44,736 nt of DNA from a virus. Both the position numbers and the translations under genes were made by a program. Below, piece by piece: positions 7,523 to 15,334 of this stretch; the stretch's first letter is position 1, and each line of letters begins with the position of its first letter. Under the pieces are notes generated by a model. That model was not told where the DNA came from and did not search any database. It worked only from the letters and a program-made list of their open reading frames with translations. Location: IMG/VR virus record IMGVR_UViG_3300037189_005575, positions 1 to 44,736 of that record; one strand, 5' to 3'.

Positions 7523-9354
7523 TGTCTGACAATCTTCCAGTATCAGTCAATTACACAAATAAAGATTTTTATTCTTTACGAGATGACCTTATTACTCGAG
7601 TACAGGCACGAGTTCCTAACTGGAGTGGTAGTGATCCTGCTGACTTTGGATTGGCTCTAGTTGAAGCTTTTGCGTACATTGGGGATATCACTAACTACTA
7701 CATTGACCGTGCTGCAAATGAGGCCACTTTAAGTACTGCTGTACAGAGGCAAAGTATTCTTGACTTGGCATCTATTTACGGATATGTTCCTTACGGTTAT
7801 GTTCAAGCCTCTGTAGATATCACGTTTAAAAACAATAGTAGTCAGTCTGTCTTAATTCCTGTTGGAACACAGCTGAGTACAAGCATTACAATTAATGACA
7901 CTACAACCACTTTGTACTTCACATTAATTGAAGATGTGTCTCTGGTTTCTGGTGCAAGCGATGTCGGAACAGCTCTTCATGGCCAGGATATCAGCACCTT
8001 AGTTAGCAATCAGGCAACTTCTGACACTGATATTGCTGGAGAACTGCTTGGTTACAGCACTGGTCTTCCTAACCAATCTTTTACATTAGCAAAGACCCCT
8101 GTTGCTGAGGCGACTATTGAAGTTTACGTATTTGATGGAAATCAGTACATTTTTTGGACTGAGGTAGACCATCTATCTGATTATGGAAGTTCAGACACTG
8201 TTTACACCGTGCGCACTGACGCTAATGATGTAGTTACTGTTACTTTTGGAGATAACGTCACTGGAGCAATTCCAAACACAACAATGCCAATTAAGGCTGT
8301 GTATGTTAATGGTGGTGGAGTTGTAGGAAACATTTCTGCTGGACAGCAATTTGTAATTACTTATGTTCCTGGTGTTACTGGTAACTTAATTAGTGGAATT
8401 TCTGCAACCAATGCCGCTGCAGCGTTTGGTGGTCAGGATCCTGAGTCTAACGACTCGATTAGGGCTAACGCACCTGTTGCATTACGCACTATTTCTAGAG
8501 CTGTCACTCTGTCTGATTACGCAGATTTAGCACTTTCTGTGGACCAGGTCGGAAAAACCTTAGCACTTGCCACTCAGCCAAATTCAGTATTAATTTACAT
8601 GGGCCCAAGTGTAACAAACGATTCGACTGATTTCTACCCTGGCTATGACCCAACTAACACTACCGTAACTTCATCTTGGCAAACTTTACAGGCAAGTGTT
8701 CTTGACTACCTTTCTGATAAAACACAAATTGGTGTATCAGTAACCGTTTCTCCTCCAACTTATATCCCAGTTAAAATTCAAATTCAATACAGAAAACTAA
8801 CTGGATATACCCACGATCAAGTAATTAACAACATTAAGTATGGTGTTATTTACGGTTTTGGATATAACTTCCTTAGCTTTGGAGAAATACTTTACCCAGA
8901 ACAAATTGAAGCTAGCGTCATTAATGCTCCAGGTGTTTTATCACTTAAAGCAATCAGTTTGTACCGAAATGGCGGAAGTAACGCAAGAACTAATTTAGTT
9001 CCAGTTAATGGTGAGCTGTTTGTATTTACAGATACAAACACCGCTGTGTACCCAATTGCGTCTCTTGCAACACTGACGACCAGTGTTGGAACCTTATCCC
9101 CAATATTTGCTTCTCATGTGTTTGGTTATACTATTGCAGTTCCAAATGGTACTACATCTACGGTACTAACCCCAACTGCTTGGGATAATACTTGCACGTT
9201 AGTCGTAACTTCTAATGGCACACCAGTGTCTCCTAGCGCAGGTGCCTACACCATAACAACTGCAGTAGGAACAACAACTGTTGTTGTTAAGGTTACCACT
9301 GCGGACACTTTGGACACTAATACCTATACGATTAAGATCACTCGCGCATCATGA
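7522..9354 (+). CDS. Baseplate J-like protein with C-terminal cadherin-like domain
   Basis: The 610-residue protein begins with the gpJ pattern D-F-Y-S-L-R-D-D-L, followed by W-S-G-S-D-P-A-D-F-G-L-A-L-V-E and an A-Y-I-G-D-I-T-N-Y-Y segment, and continues with the Y-V-N-G-G-G-V-V-G-N core strands. It forms the wedge that carries fibres and controls sheath contraction. Residues about 510-610 look like an added cadherin-like beta-sandwich: T-S-V-G-T-L-S-P-I-F, Y-T-I-A-V-P-N-G, Y-T-I-K-I-T-R. That domain may bind a surface glycan or protein. The start overlaps the gp25-like stop, and the end overlaps the spike gene by 4 nt (ATGA). Confidence 0.85.
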   Translation: MSDNLPVSVNYTNKDFYSLRDDLITRVQARVPNWSGSDPADFGLALVEAFAYIGDITNYYIDRAANEATLSTAVQRQSILDLASIYGYVPYGYVQASVDITFKNNSSQSVLIPVGTQLSTSITINDTTTTLYFTLIEDVSLVSGASDVGTALHGQDISTLVSNQATSDTDIAGELLGYSTGLPNQSFTLAKTPVAEATIEVYVFDGNQYIFWTEVDHLSDYGSSDTVYTVRTDANDVVTVTFGDNVTGAIPNTTMPIKAVYVNGGGVVGNISAGQQFVITYVPGVTGNLISGISATNAAAAFGGQDPESNDSIRANAPVALRTISRAVTLSDYADLALSVDQVGKTLALATQPNSVLIYMGPSVTNDSTDFYPGYDPTNTTVTSSWQTLQASVLDYLSDKTQIGVSVTVSPPTYIPVKIQIQYRKLTGYTHDQVINNIKYGVIYGFGYNFLSFGEILYPEQIEASVINAPGVLSLKAISLYRNGGSNARTNLVPVNGELFVFTDTNTAVYPIASLATLTTSVGTLSPIFASHVFGYTIAVPNGTTSTVLTPTAWDNTCTLVVTSNGTPVSPSAGAYTITTAVGTTTVVVKVTTADTLDTNTYTIKITRAS

Positions 9355-10082
9355 TAAAGGATGATCTAGGAAATAGACGATTTTTTGGTATTTATCGAGG
9401 AATTGTCTTTGACAATAATGACCCCAATAATACTGGCCGTCTTAGGTTACAGATACCTCAAGTATTTGGTGATTCTGCAACTGGTTGGGCTTGGGGAGTT
9501 AATCAAGTTGACGTAGTTAGGCACCTTCCTGAGATTGGGGATGGTGTATTTGTTGCGTTTGAAGGTGGTGACCCTTCGTACCCTATTTGGTTAGGAACAT
9601 TTACAGGGTTAACAGCCCCTAAGAACTGGGGTTCTTTTTACGACACTACTGCCCATCATATTGCCTCTACGACTACAGCCTATCCGCTAACTTTTAATAG
9701 TTCAGATGGTGGAGAAGGAATTTCAATAGTTGATGGCTCTAAGATTACGGTCACACATGGTGGGGTTTACAACGTGCAGTTCTCTGCCCAGGTAGCAAAC
9801 ACGGATAATGCTATCTACAATGCAAATCTTTGGATTAGACAAAATGGTACTGATATACCAGCCTCCAATGGTCAGTTAACGGTACCTGCTGCTCATGGTC
9901 GAGTTGATGGTCAAATGGTTAGCTCATGGAACTACCTACTGGAATTAAACTCCAATGATTACATTGAGTTCTTCTGGCAAGCTGAAAGCACGAGCGTTTT
10001 CTTAGAGGCTCTGGCTGCAGGAACTACCCCTGTTACTCCAATGAGCCCATCTATTGCAGCAACAATCACGCAGGTCAAGTAA
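9351..10082 (+). CDS. Baseplate spike (gpV/gp5 OB-fold) fused to a C1q/TNF-like domain
   Basis: Residues 1-95 have the OB-fold of gpV/gp5/VgrG spikes: R-F-F-G-I-Y-R-G-I-V, D-P-N-N-T-G-R-L-R-L-Q-I-P, G-D-G-V-F-V-A-F-E-G-G-D-P-S-Y-P-I-W-L-G. Instead of a beta-helix needle, residues about 105-243 look like a jelly-roll of C1q/TNF type (G-V-Y-N-V-Q-F-S-A-Q-V, W-I-R-Q-N-G-T-D-I-P, D-Y-I-E-F-F-W-Q-A), a trimeric fold often used for binding. The fusion is read from residue patterns only. It sits on the hub encoded at 5827. Confidence 0.7.
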   Translation: MIKDDLGNRRFFGIYRGIVFDNNDPNNTGRLRLQIPQVFGDSATGWAWGVNQVDVVRHLPEIGDGVFVAFEGGDPSYPIWLGTFTGLTAPKNWGSFYDTTAHHIASTTTAYPLTFNSSDGGEGISIVDGSKITVTHGGVYNVQFSAQVANTDNAIYNANLWIRQNGTDIPASNGQLTVPAAHGRVDGQMVSSWNYLLELNSNDYIEFFWQAESTSVFLEALAAGTTPVTPMSPSIAATITQVK

Positions 10083-10095
10083 GACCTGAAAAATA

Positions 10096-10135
10096 GCCTG
10101 TAATCAGGCAAACTTAAACTATAGATCTTAGGAGA
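10096..10135 (+). promoter_or_regulatory. Short leader with hairpin, TAAACT box and SD
   Basis: The 57-nt gap holds a small hairpin (GCCTG-TAAT-CAGGC, 10096-10109), a possible actinobacterial -10 box TAAACT (10115-10120) and an AGGAG ribosome-binding site six bases before the next ATG. The hairpin has no T-run after it, so it is not a classic terminator. A promoter for the fibre genes is possible but unproven. Confidence 0.3.
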
Positions 10136-10139
10136 TACT

Positions 10140-10571
10140 ATGCCTGCTGATTACCCAACAAGTCTACACACTTGGACTGACCGTAGCGATAATGTTAGCC
10201 CAGTAGTTGCTGATGACGTGAACTCGTTGTACGCTGAGGTTTCTCAGATTGAGGCCACTGTCGGTGTTAACCCTCACGTATCTCCTACTTGGGGCCTTGC
10301 TACCTTTACAAAAGACACAACTGCATGGACTACGGTTAAAGCTCGTTTGGACAATATCGAAGCAGGCGTGTACTCCTCCGTATATTCGAGAGTCGATATT
10401 GCTGGTGGATCCACAATTACCCAAGGGAGCACAAGCACGGTTGGACTGACAATCACAGCTGCCTCTGGCTCAACAGCAAACTTGCTCAATTTTAAAAACT
10501 CTTCTGGAACTGTTGTAACGGCTGTTACTCCTGGTGGGTTTATTAACGTAATAAATGGTGGGACTGCGTAG
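10140..10571 (+). CDS. Small tail fibre/adaptor protein
   Basis: The 143-residue protein opens with P-T-S-L-H-T-W-T-D-R-S-D and D-D-V-N-S-L-Y-A-E-V-S-Q-I-E-A-T-V-G-x-N-P, the common N-terminal motif of actinophage minor tail and fibre proteins. A helical segment gives way to a Ser/Thr/Gly-rich beta region with alternating valines, as in trimeric fibre shafts. It is too short to be a full receptor-binding protein and may be an adaptor for the large protein that follows 9 nt downstream. Confidence 0.5.
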   Translation: MPADYPTSLHTWTDRSDNVSPVVADDVNSLYAEVSQIEATVGVNPHVSPTWGLATFTKDTTAWTTVKARLDNIEAGVYSSVYSRVDIAGGSTITQGSTSTVGLTITAASGSTANLLNFKNSSGTVVTAVTPGGFINVINGGTA

Positions 10572-10580
10572 GTCTAATCG

Positions 10581-12734
10581 ATGGGTATCTTTAATACTTT
10601 TAAGTACAGTAATGGGTTGCCTAAAGGCAACCCTGTTGTTCCTCAAACTCTTTACGGTAACTCCGCGAAAATAGCCAACTCTGCTGGTCAGATTACCGCT
10701 GTAGCTAGCGTTACAAACACTTCTTTAGAAGTTATTAATGGTGTGTCAGTAAAGGTTACTAGACCGATTGTAACTATCAACTGGTCTGCCATTACTGGAG
10801 ATAATATTACTGGCATTAGGTTGCTTAGAAATCAAGATGGATTCTCTGAGTTTGCTGACGATGGCGTAGTTGTTTACGAGTGGTATTTAAATGGCCAAAC
10901 TGCGTCAGTATCTACTGCAACTGATGGTGCTGCTCCATCTCTTCCTATTGTTACTGGAAGATACTGTTATTACACAATCTGGACATTGAACTCAAAAACA
11001 AACTCTTGGACACCAATTGGGTATGACGCAATCATCATCCCAAAAAAGCACGATGCCGTTACCCCTGATGGGGTGACCCTGTCTACCTCGGAAGATAAGT
11101 TCGTTAATCTTCTTCCTAGAATTTTTACAACAATTTACGGAAGCTCAACCGATGAGCTATCTGACCTGGTTGGATCAGAAGTTCGACACTCTGTTCTTTA
11201 CGACTTTTTAAGTGGCTTCTCTTACACTCTTGATGAGATCCAGACTTCTGCAGAACTACTTCTGAAGACGTTCTCTTTATTGGATATTAACCCTAACTTT
11301 ATTCCTGTCTTATCCAATGACTATGGGTTACCCTCGTTATCTAACACAACCTTAAAGACTCAGAAGAATCTTCTTAGGCAGGTGCCGTATATTTACAAAA
11401 ATAAAGGCACAATGTTAGGCATTAAAACTTATTGCGAAGCGTTAACTAGCTATCCAACAACTGTTACAGTTTCCCCGAATTTGCTTCTCTCTATTCAGGA
11501 CAGTTCTTTTTACAAGACAACAGGTAACTGGGTTGCAGGCTCTGGAGTAACACTCACGTCTGACTCGACAATTGGTGGTCCTTCTGGGGAGTCATACTCA
11601 GTCAATAACACATATGTTGGAAAAGTTGTAACGACTGGTTCTTCACGCACACTTTCTTTGGGAAATGACTCTCCCCTGTTTAAAGCAGTCCCTGTTACGG
11701 CAGGAAACGCGTACTACTTTACCTATTACTCAAAAAAGGTAAACTCTACTGCCAGCACTATCACTCCAGCAATTACTTGGTATGACTATAAGGGCGCGAG
11801 CATCAGCACCAGCACCTTAAGTGCTTACACCGTTACAACTAGCTGGGTAAAGTCTTCCGTAAACGCTACAGCCCCTTCAGGCGCTGCCTATGCAGCAATT
11901 ACTCTTACCTTCTCAGTGGCAAATACCTACCACTTAGACATGCTGCAGCTAGCAAGCTCGTCTGTGTCTAACTTTCATGAGGCAAGAGCTGCGGAGATTT
12001 ACCTGGGTCCTACGAAGGTAAACTTTATTAAAGATCCTTCATTTTCAAATGTAAGTCCTGGGTGGACTCACGTAAATGATTCAGCAGTAACTTATTCCAC
12101 GTCAACAGTTCCAGGTGTTGTTGATGGAAGTAACATGGTTAACCTTACCGCAAGTGCAAGCCCAGCATTTTCTTTAACATCCAATGCGACTGACGTTGTT
12201 CCTCTGGGCCAGTACTACACCTTCTCAATTTATTGCCAAGGTCAGAGCAGCGCTGTTGCGTCAATTCCTTTGAAGTTGTCCCTCTCTGTTGTGGATTCTT
12301 CAAACACCATCATTAACTTTGGAACAAGTGATAACCCCGTGTACGTTGCTTCGTCTCAGGAATTTACTGCCACACCTTCTTGGAACAGGTTCTATGTTTC
12401 TTTGTATGTTCCATCTAATATCGGAACTGCCCAGTTACAGGCAAAAGTAGAGCTTGGAACTGGTGCTACTGGAACCTACGGACTAAGGTTTGACTCTGCT
12501 CAGGTTGAGGCCGCTTATTCGCCAACTGATTTCTTTGATGGGGATTACATCTACAGAGGTGCTGCTTGGGTTAGCACAGCAAACCAGTCAACCTCATACG
12601 CCTATCCTTCAAAGGATGTTCGTTTGGTAAACCTCGAAAACACTATTGCAAAGTTTTTGCCGATGAACACGCCATATGTCATTACTTCTGGTTATGGTTC
12701 CTCGGTAGTGGTAGAAGCGACAGGTGTTTGCTAG
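10581..12734 (+). CDS. Large gpI-type tail protein with carbohydrate-binding-like domains
   Basis: The 717-residue protein has three parts. Residues about 25-155 form a fibronectin-like beta domain. Residues about 175-300 match P2 gpI-type tail proteins (L-P-R-I-F, L-L-K-T-F-S-L-L-D-I-N, Q-V-P-Y-I-Y-K-N-K-G-T-M-L-G-I-K-T-Y-C-E), which attach fibres to gpJ. Residues about 305-465 and 485-655 look like two beta-sandwich domains of the carbohydrate-binding type (F-Y-K-T-T-G-N-W, G-W-T-H-V, paired with A-Y-Y-F-T-Y-Y and Q-Y-Y-T-F-S-I-Y). Here the anchor and the likely receptor-binding domains are fused in one chain. It is the last gene of the tail block. Confidence 0.65.
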   Translation: MGIFNTFKYSNGLPKGNPVVPQTLYGNSAKIANSAGQITAVASVTNTSLEVINGVSVKVTRPIVTINWSAITGDNITGIRLLRNQDGFSEFADDGVVVYEWYLNGQTASVSTATDGAAPSLPIVTGRYCYYTIWTLNSKTNSWTPIGYDAIIIPKKHDAVTPDGVTLSTSEDKFVNLLPRIFTTIYGSSTDELSDLVGSEVRHSVLYDFLSGFSYTLDEIQTSAELLLKTFSLLDINPNFIPVLSNDYGLPSLSNTTLKTQKNLLRQVPYIYKNKGTMLGIKTYCEALTSYPTTVTVSPNLLLSIQDSSFYKTTGNWVAGSGVTLTSDSTIGGPSGESYSVNNTYVGKVVTTGSSRTLSLGNDSPLFKAVPVTAGNAYYFTYYSKKVNSTASTITPAITWYDYKGASISTSTLSAYTVTTSWVKSSVNATAPSGAAYAAITLTFSVANTYHLDMLQLASSSVSNFHEARAAEIYLGPTKVNFIKDPSFSNVSPGWTHVNDSAVTYSTSTVPGVVDGSNMVNLTASASPAFSLTSNATDVVPLGQYYTFSIYCQGQSSAVASIPLKLSLSVVDSSNTIINFGTSDNPVYVASSQEFTATPSWNRFYVSLYVPSNIGTAQLQAKVELGTGATGTYGLRFDSAQVEAAYSPTDFFDGDYIYRGAAWVSTANQSTSYAYPSKDVRLVNLENTIAKFLPMNTPYVITSGYGSSVVVEATGVC

Positions 12735-12746
12735 TAGACTTAGTGC
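12735..12746 (+). promoter_or_regulatory. Putative leaderless promoter (TAGACT-N6-ATG)
   Basis: TAGACT at 12735-12740 fits the actinobacterial TAnnnT -10 box, and the next ATG is six bases further, where transcription would start. No SD precedes this ATG. The same arrangement recurs before 24986, 38017 and 43245. No clear -35 is seen. Confidence 0.4.
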
Positions 12747-12992
12747 ATGGACACTTTTTTTACACTTCTTATTTGCAGTTTTGCAATCACATACTTAGTC
12801 GAGTTAGCCCGCTCTTCGGGCTGGGTTAAACACGCCACAATTTTTTTGCTATCAACTGTCACTGTTGCGCTGTATCCCCTATCTTGGGTACTGATACCAA
12901 TTGTTTTAGCGACAGCATTTTTATCCACCACTTGGATAATTTTGATTAATGGTGTAACCTCTAAACCTAAGGTAACTAACCGAAGGTATTGA
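12747..12992 (+). CDS. Small membrane protein, holin candidate
   Basis: The 81-residue protein has an N-terminal hydrophobic segment (residues 3-20), a charged turn with R-S-S-G-W-V-K-H, and one or two further hydrophobic segments (residues 29-68), ending in a short basic tail. This fits a two- or three-pass membrane protein. Its place after the tail genes and the topology suit a holin, but no separate endolysin gene was recognised nearby, so the role is a guess. It lacks an SD and is preceded by a TAGACT box. It precedes the winged-helix gene without a gap (TGA then ATG). Confidence 0.5.
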   Translation: MDTFFTLLICSFAITYLVELARSSGWVKHATIFLLSTVTVALYPLSWVLIPIVLATAFLSTTWIILINGVTSKPKVTNRRY

Positions 12993-13238
12993 ATGAATAA
13001 ACGCGAACTCACGGTCCTGAAAGCTATTACGGCTTCTGCTGACAGGTGGGGTGAATCTGTCATATCCATGGCAGAGTTGTCTCAAGTCACCGAGTATGGA
13101 CGAACTTCTTTGTCAAAATCTGTTGCGCTTCTTGCTGCGTCTGGTATGCTTCAAGTTGTTCGCACAAAGCGTAATTACGGAAAGTTGTACTACAACAAGT
13201 ACAAGCTCATAAAAAGTGAACATCAACAGCGTATGTAA
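12993..13238 (+). CDS. Winged-helix DNA-binding regulator
   Basis: The 81-residue protein fits a winged helix-turn-helix: E-L-T-V-L-K-A-I (helix 1), S-M-A-E-L-S-Q-V-T (helix 2), R-T-S-L-S-K-S-V-A-L-L-A-A-S-G-M-L (recognition helix), then a beta wing V-V-R-T-K-R-N-Y-G-K-L-Y-Y. The pattern is of MarR/IclR type. A GAAGG SD lies before the ATG. Its stop is followed within two bases by a perfect 16-bp palindrome, so it may bind its own downstream region and control the replication operon that begins at 13327. Confidence 0.65.
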   Translation: MNKRELTVLKAITASADRWGESVISMAELSQVTEYGRTSLSKSVALLAASGMLQVVRTKRNYGKLYYNKYKLIKSEHQQRM

Positions 13239-13239
13239 T

Positions 13240-13255
13240 ATACGTAATTACGTAT
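13240..13255. promoter_or_regulatory. Perfect 16-bp palindrome, candidate operator
   Basis: ATACGTAATTACGTAT is its own reverse complement. It begins two bases after the stop of the winged-helix gene and upstream of the replication operon, where a dimeric repressor would bind. A role as operator for that neighbour is inference. Confidence 0.45.
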
Positions 13256-13264
13256 TATGTAACT

Positions 13265-13312
13265 AAGTATTAGAAAGATAATACTTCGTATTATCTTTAG
13301 GGCTGACGCCCT
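13265..13312 (+). promoter_or_regulatory. Leader with overlapping alternative hairpins before the replication operon
   Basis: Two hairpins share a strand. AAGTATTA (13265-13272) can pair with TAATACTT (13279-13286). AAAGATAATAC (13274-13284) pairs perfectly with GTATTATCTTT (13288-13298) around a TTC loop. Both cannot form together. A third small hairpin (AGGGC-TGAC-GCCCT, 13299-13312) follows, then a strong SD (GGAGG, 13317-13321). The layout suggests a switchable leader or stacked binding sites, but no ligand is implied by the sequence. Confidence 0.45.
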
Positions 13313-13326
13313 GATTGGAGGAAAAA

Positions 13327-13860
13327 ATGGTCAATAAATGGAATGAAGATGATGGGTTCATTCTCGGTGATTTCTCATCAGAACCCAGCAAAACCAAAAA
13401 GGTAAACAAGAGAGATCCAAAGACGAGGCACCAAAGACCACAAGAAGAGTGGACCCCAGCAGATGTCGCTTCAGAGTTTTCATCCAGGATCTATGCAAAG
13501 CTTCGTGGATACCCAGGAGTTGTAAACACCAAAGAGCTTTGGGGCGCACTCGCAGCAAACCGTGCCCGATTTCATGTCACTGCAGTAATTGAACTTGAGG
13601 CCCTCGATAGGTTCATGTCAGATGAGCGAAACCTCGTAGCAGTGCGTAAGTACCCAAAGAACGCTCACAGAATGTTCCTCAACGCCATCACCAACAACAT
13701 GAACACCATCGTCACTTCGATGGATATGGAAGAAAAGCTTGACAAGGATCCAGAGAGCACTGCAGAATATGTTTATGCTTCTGATGGAACCGAGTTTGAC
13801 AACTCAATGTCAGGTAGGTTAGAACTTAAAGCATACGAAGCCAATTTGAAGGGAAATTAA
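13327..13860 (+). CDS. Unknown protein, first gene of the replication operon
   Basis: No family recognised. The ATG at 13327 is chosen because GGAGG lies five bases before it; an earlier in-frame TTG at 13315 has no SD. The 177-residue protein has a basic, disordered N-terminal 45 residues (Lys/Arg/Pro-rich), then a mostly helical domain with E-W-T-P-A-D-V-A-S-E-F and L-W-G-A-L-A-A-N-R-A-R-F. It abuts the AAA+ helicase loader (TAA then ATG), so it may be a partner in replication initiation. That role is inferred from position only. Confidence 0.6.
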   Translation: MVNKWNEDDGFILGDFSSEPSKTKKVNKRDPKTRHQRPQEEWTPADVASEFSSRIYAKLRGYPGVVNTKELWGALAANRARFHVTAVIELEALDRFMSDERNLVAVRKYPKNAHRMFLNAITNNMNTIVTSMDMEEKLDKDPESTAEYVYASDGTEFDNSMSGRLELKAYEANLKGN

Positions 13861-14589
13861 ATGGCATACAACCTAGCGGAACTAACTCCGCTACAGAGAA
13901 ACTGGATACTTCGTAATTCGAATATCCCACGTCGATTCCTTGGTCTTGAGCCAAAGGACATCGCAGACACCACAGGCGAGTTCCCACAGTCGATTGACAA
14001 GTGGATTGAGCGAGTTCTCAACCGTGAGGTCATTCGTCGTATTGGTGGCATCGGCACTACTGGTGTCGGACTTCTGTTTGATGGTGCCCCAGGTATCGGT
14101 AAGACCACCCACGCAGTTGTGACTGCTATGGAGCTTATCCGTCGCCTACCAGAAGACGAGGACTTGGCAAAGCTCATCCTTGCCTATCAGGACCAGGATT
14201 TTGGTCAGGATGCCCGCCCTATCTACTACATGACCTACCCAGAGTTTCTTTCTCGCAAGAAGTCGATGATTGATGCTGACCCTGAGACCAAGCGAAACAT
14301 GTTCCACGAAATGGAAGGTTTCCACGGACGAGCTTCAGATGATAGTCTGAATGTACGGGTACTTATTCTCGACGACCTTGGTAAGGAATACAAGGGAGCA
14401 GGGTTTAACGATGCTTCGTTTGACGAGATCCTTCGGTCAAGATACGATAGGGGTCTACCAACAATCATCACGACCAACGTGTCGCGTGAGAAGTGGGAAA
14501 ACCAGTACGGTGAGGCTATGGGTAGCTTTGCTTATGAGGCATTTAAGCGTGTTCGACTAACTAGTAATGAGGATTTGCGTCAACTATGA
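13861..14589 (+). CDS. DnaC-like AAA+ helicase loader
   Basis: The 242-residue protein has Walker A G75-A-P-G-I-G-K-T-T83, Walker B V-L-I-L-D171-D172, and a sensor-like T-I-I-T-T-N-V-S segment, as in DnaC/IstB-type loaders. It would open the replicative helicase ring encoded at 15335 and place it on DNA. A final R-V-R-L-T motif near the C terminus fits the arginine finger region. It overlaps the SWIM-finger gene by 4 nt (ATGA), and the two are probably co-translated. Confidence 0.8.
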   Translation: MAYNLAELTPLQRNWILRNSNIPRRFLGLEPKDIADTTGEFPQSIDKWIERVLNREVIRRIGGIGTTGVGLLFDGAPGIGKTTHAVVTAMELIRRLPEDEDLAKLILAYQDQDFGQDARPIYYMTYPEFLSRKKSMIDADPETKRNMFHEMEGFHGRASDDSLNVRVLILDDLGKEYKGAGFNDASFDEILRSRYDRGLPTIITTNVSREKWENQYGEAMGSFAYEAFKRVRLTSNEDLRQL

Positions 14590-14897
14590 TTAAGGATATT
14601 TCGATGGACATTAAGTGGAGGCTTGTACAGCTATTCCTTGGTGAAGAAGGTATTGCAGAAGTTTTGGTAGCCGAGCACAACAGCTCAAAGGTTCGCTGCA
14701 CTTGTTCGGTATTTGAGGCCGCAGGTAGGTGCAATCACTCAAAGTTTGTTCGTACTAAGATCCTTGAGAACCAGGGAAACTATGTAGTTCAGATTCCAAT
14801 CGAGGTTCCAGACGAGGATGGTCTTGTAGCCATGAACAGCCTGGATTCTTGGAGAGACTTCGTGTACAAGTACGGGAAGATCGAAGTAATTGATTAA
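14586..14897 (+). CDS. Small SWIM-type zinc finger protein
   Basis: The 103-residue protein carries C-T-C, then eight residues, then C-N-H, the CxC...CxH pattern of SWIM zinc fingers, around residues 38-52. SWIM fingers bind DNA or proteins and occur beside recombination and helicase proteins. The rest is acidic. Placement between the helicase loader and the helicase suggests a replication or recombination accessory role, which is inference. It overlaps both neighbours (ATGA upstream, 8 nt TTGATTAA downstream). Confidence 0.6.
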   Translation: MIKDISMDIKWRLVQLFLGEEGIAEVLVAEHNSSKVRCTCSVFEAAGRCNHSKFVRTKILENQGNYVVQIPIEVPDEDGLVAMNSLDSWRDFVYKYGKIEVID

Positions 14898-15309
14898 TGG
14901 AGATATATCCAACGAGACTTCGCCACGCATCATAGTTATGGTGGATGTGGTGGCGGAGTCTTCGTTGGTGGAGGTGCGGTCAGGTTTCTTATCTAAAAGC
15001 CAAATCAGAAAAGTAGATAAGCTAAACCACCTGAACCTCTCCCATCTTTGGAACTTGTCAAATAAATATGGCCTATCTCTTGAGATTGCTGCGACAGAAG
15101 AAGATGAGTGGCGTCAAGAAGAGCTGGACAAGATTATGGACAGGCTCGATAGAAGAGGTGGCAATCCATTCAACTACGCAGAGGTTTACCCGAGCTTAGA
15201 TGAATTTATTGCCGAGATCCCTTACCGCAATAACCTTCGTGGAATTGTGGATGTTAGGGAAAGAGTTATGCGATATGGCTCTTACGGAATTGAATTAGAT
15301 AACCTATAA
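14890..15309 (+). CDS. Unknown protein in the replication operon
   Basis: No family recognised. The start is uncertain: the TTG at 14890 overlaps the previous stop, while the ATG at 14938 begins M-V-D-V-V-A-E-S-S-L-V-E-V; the latter lacks an SD. The C-terminal two thirds are charged and helical (E-E-D-E-W-R-Q-E-E-L-D-K-I-M-D-R-L-D-R). No motif is visible. It sits just before the DnaB-type helicase with a 25-nt gap that holds that gene's SD. Confidence 0.55.
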   Translation: MINGDISNETSPRIIVMVDVVAESSLVEVRSGFLSKSQIRKVDKLNHLNLSHLWNLSNKYGLSLEIAATEEDEWRQEELDKIMDRLDRRGGNPFNYAEVYPSLDEFIAEIPYRNNLRGIVDVRERVMRYGSYGIELDNL

Positions 15310-15334
15310 TAAAAGCCATTAGAAGGGAAATTAA

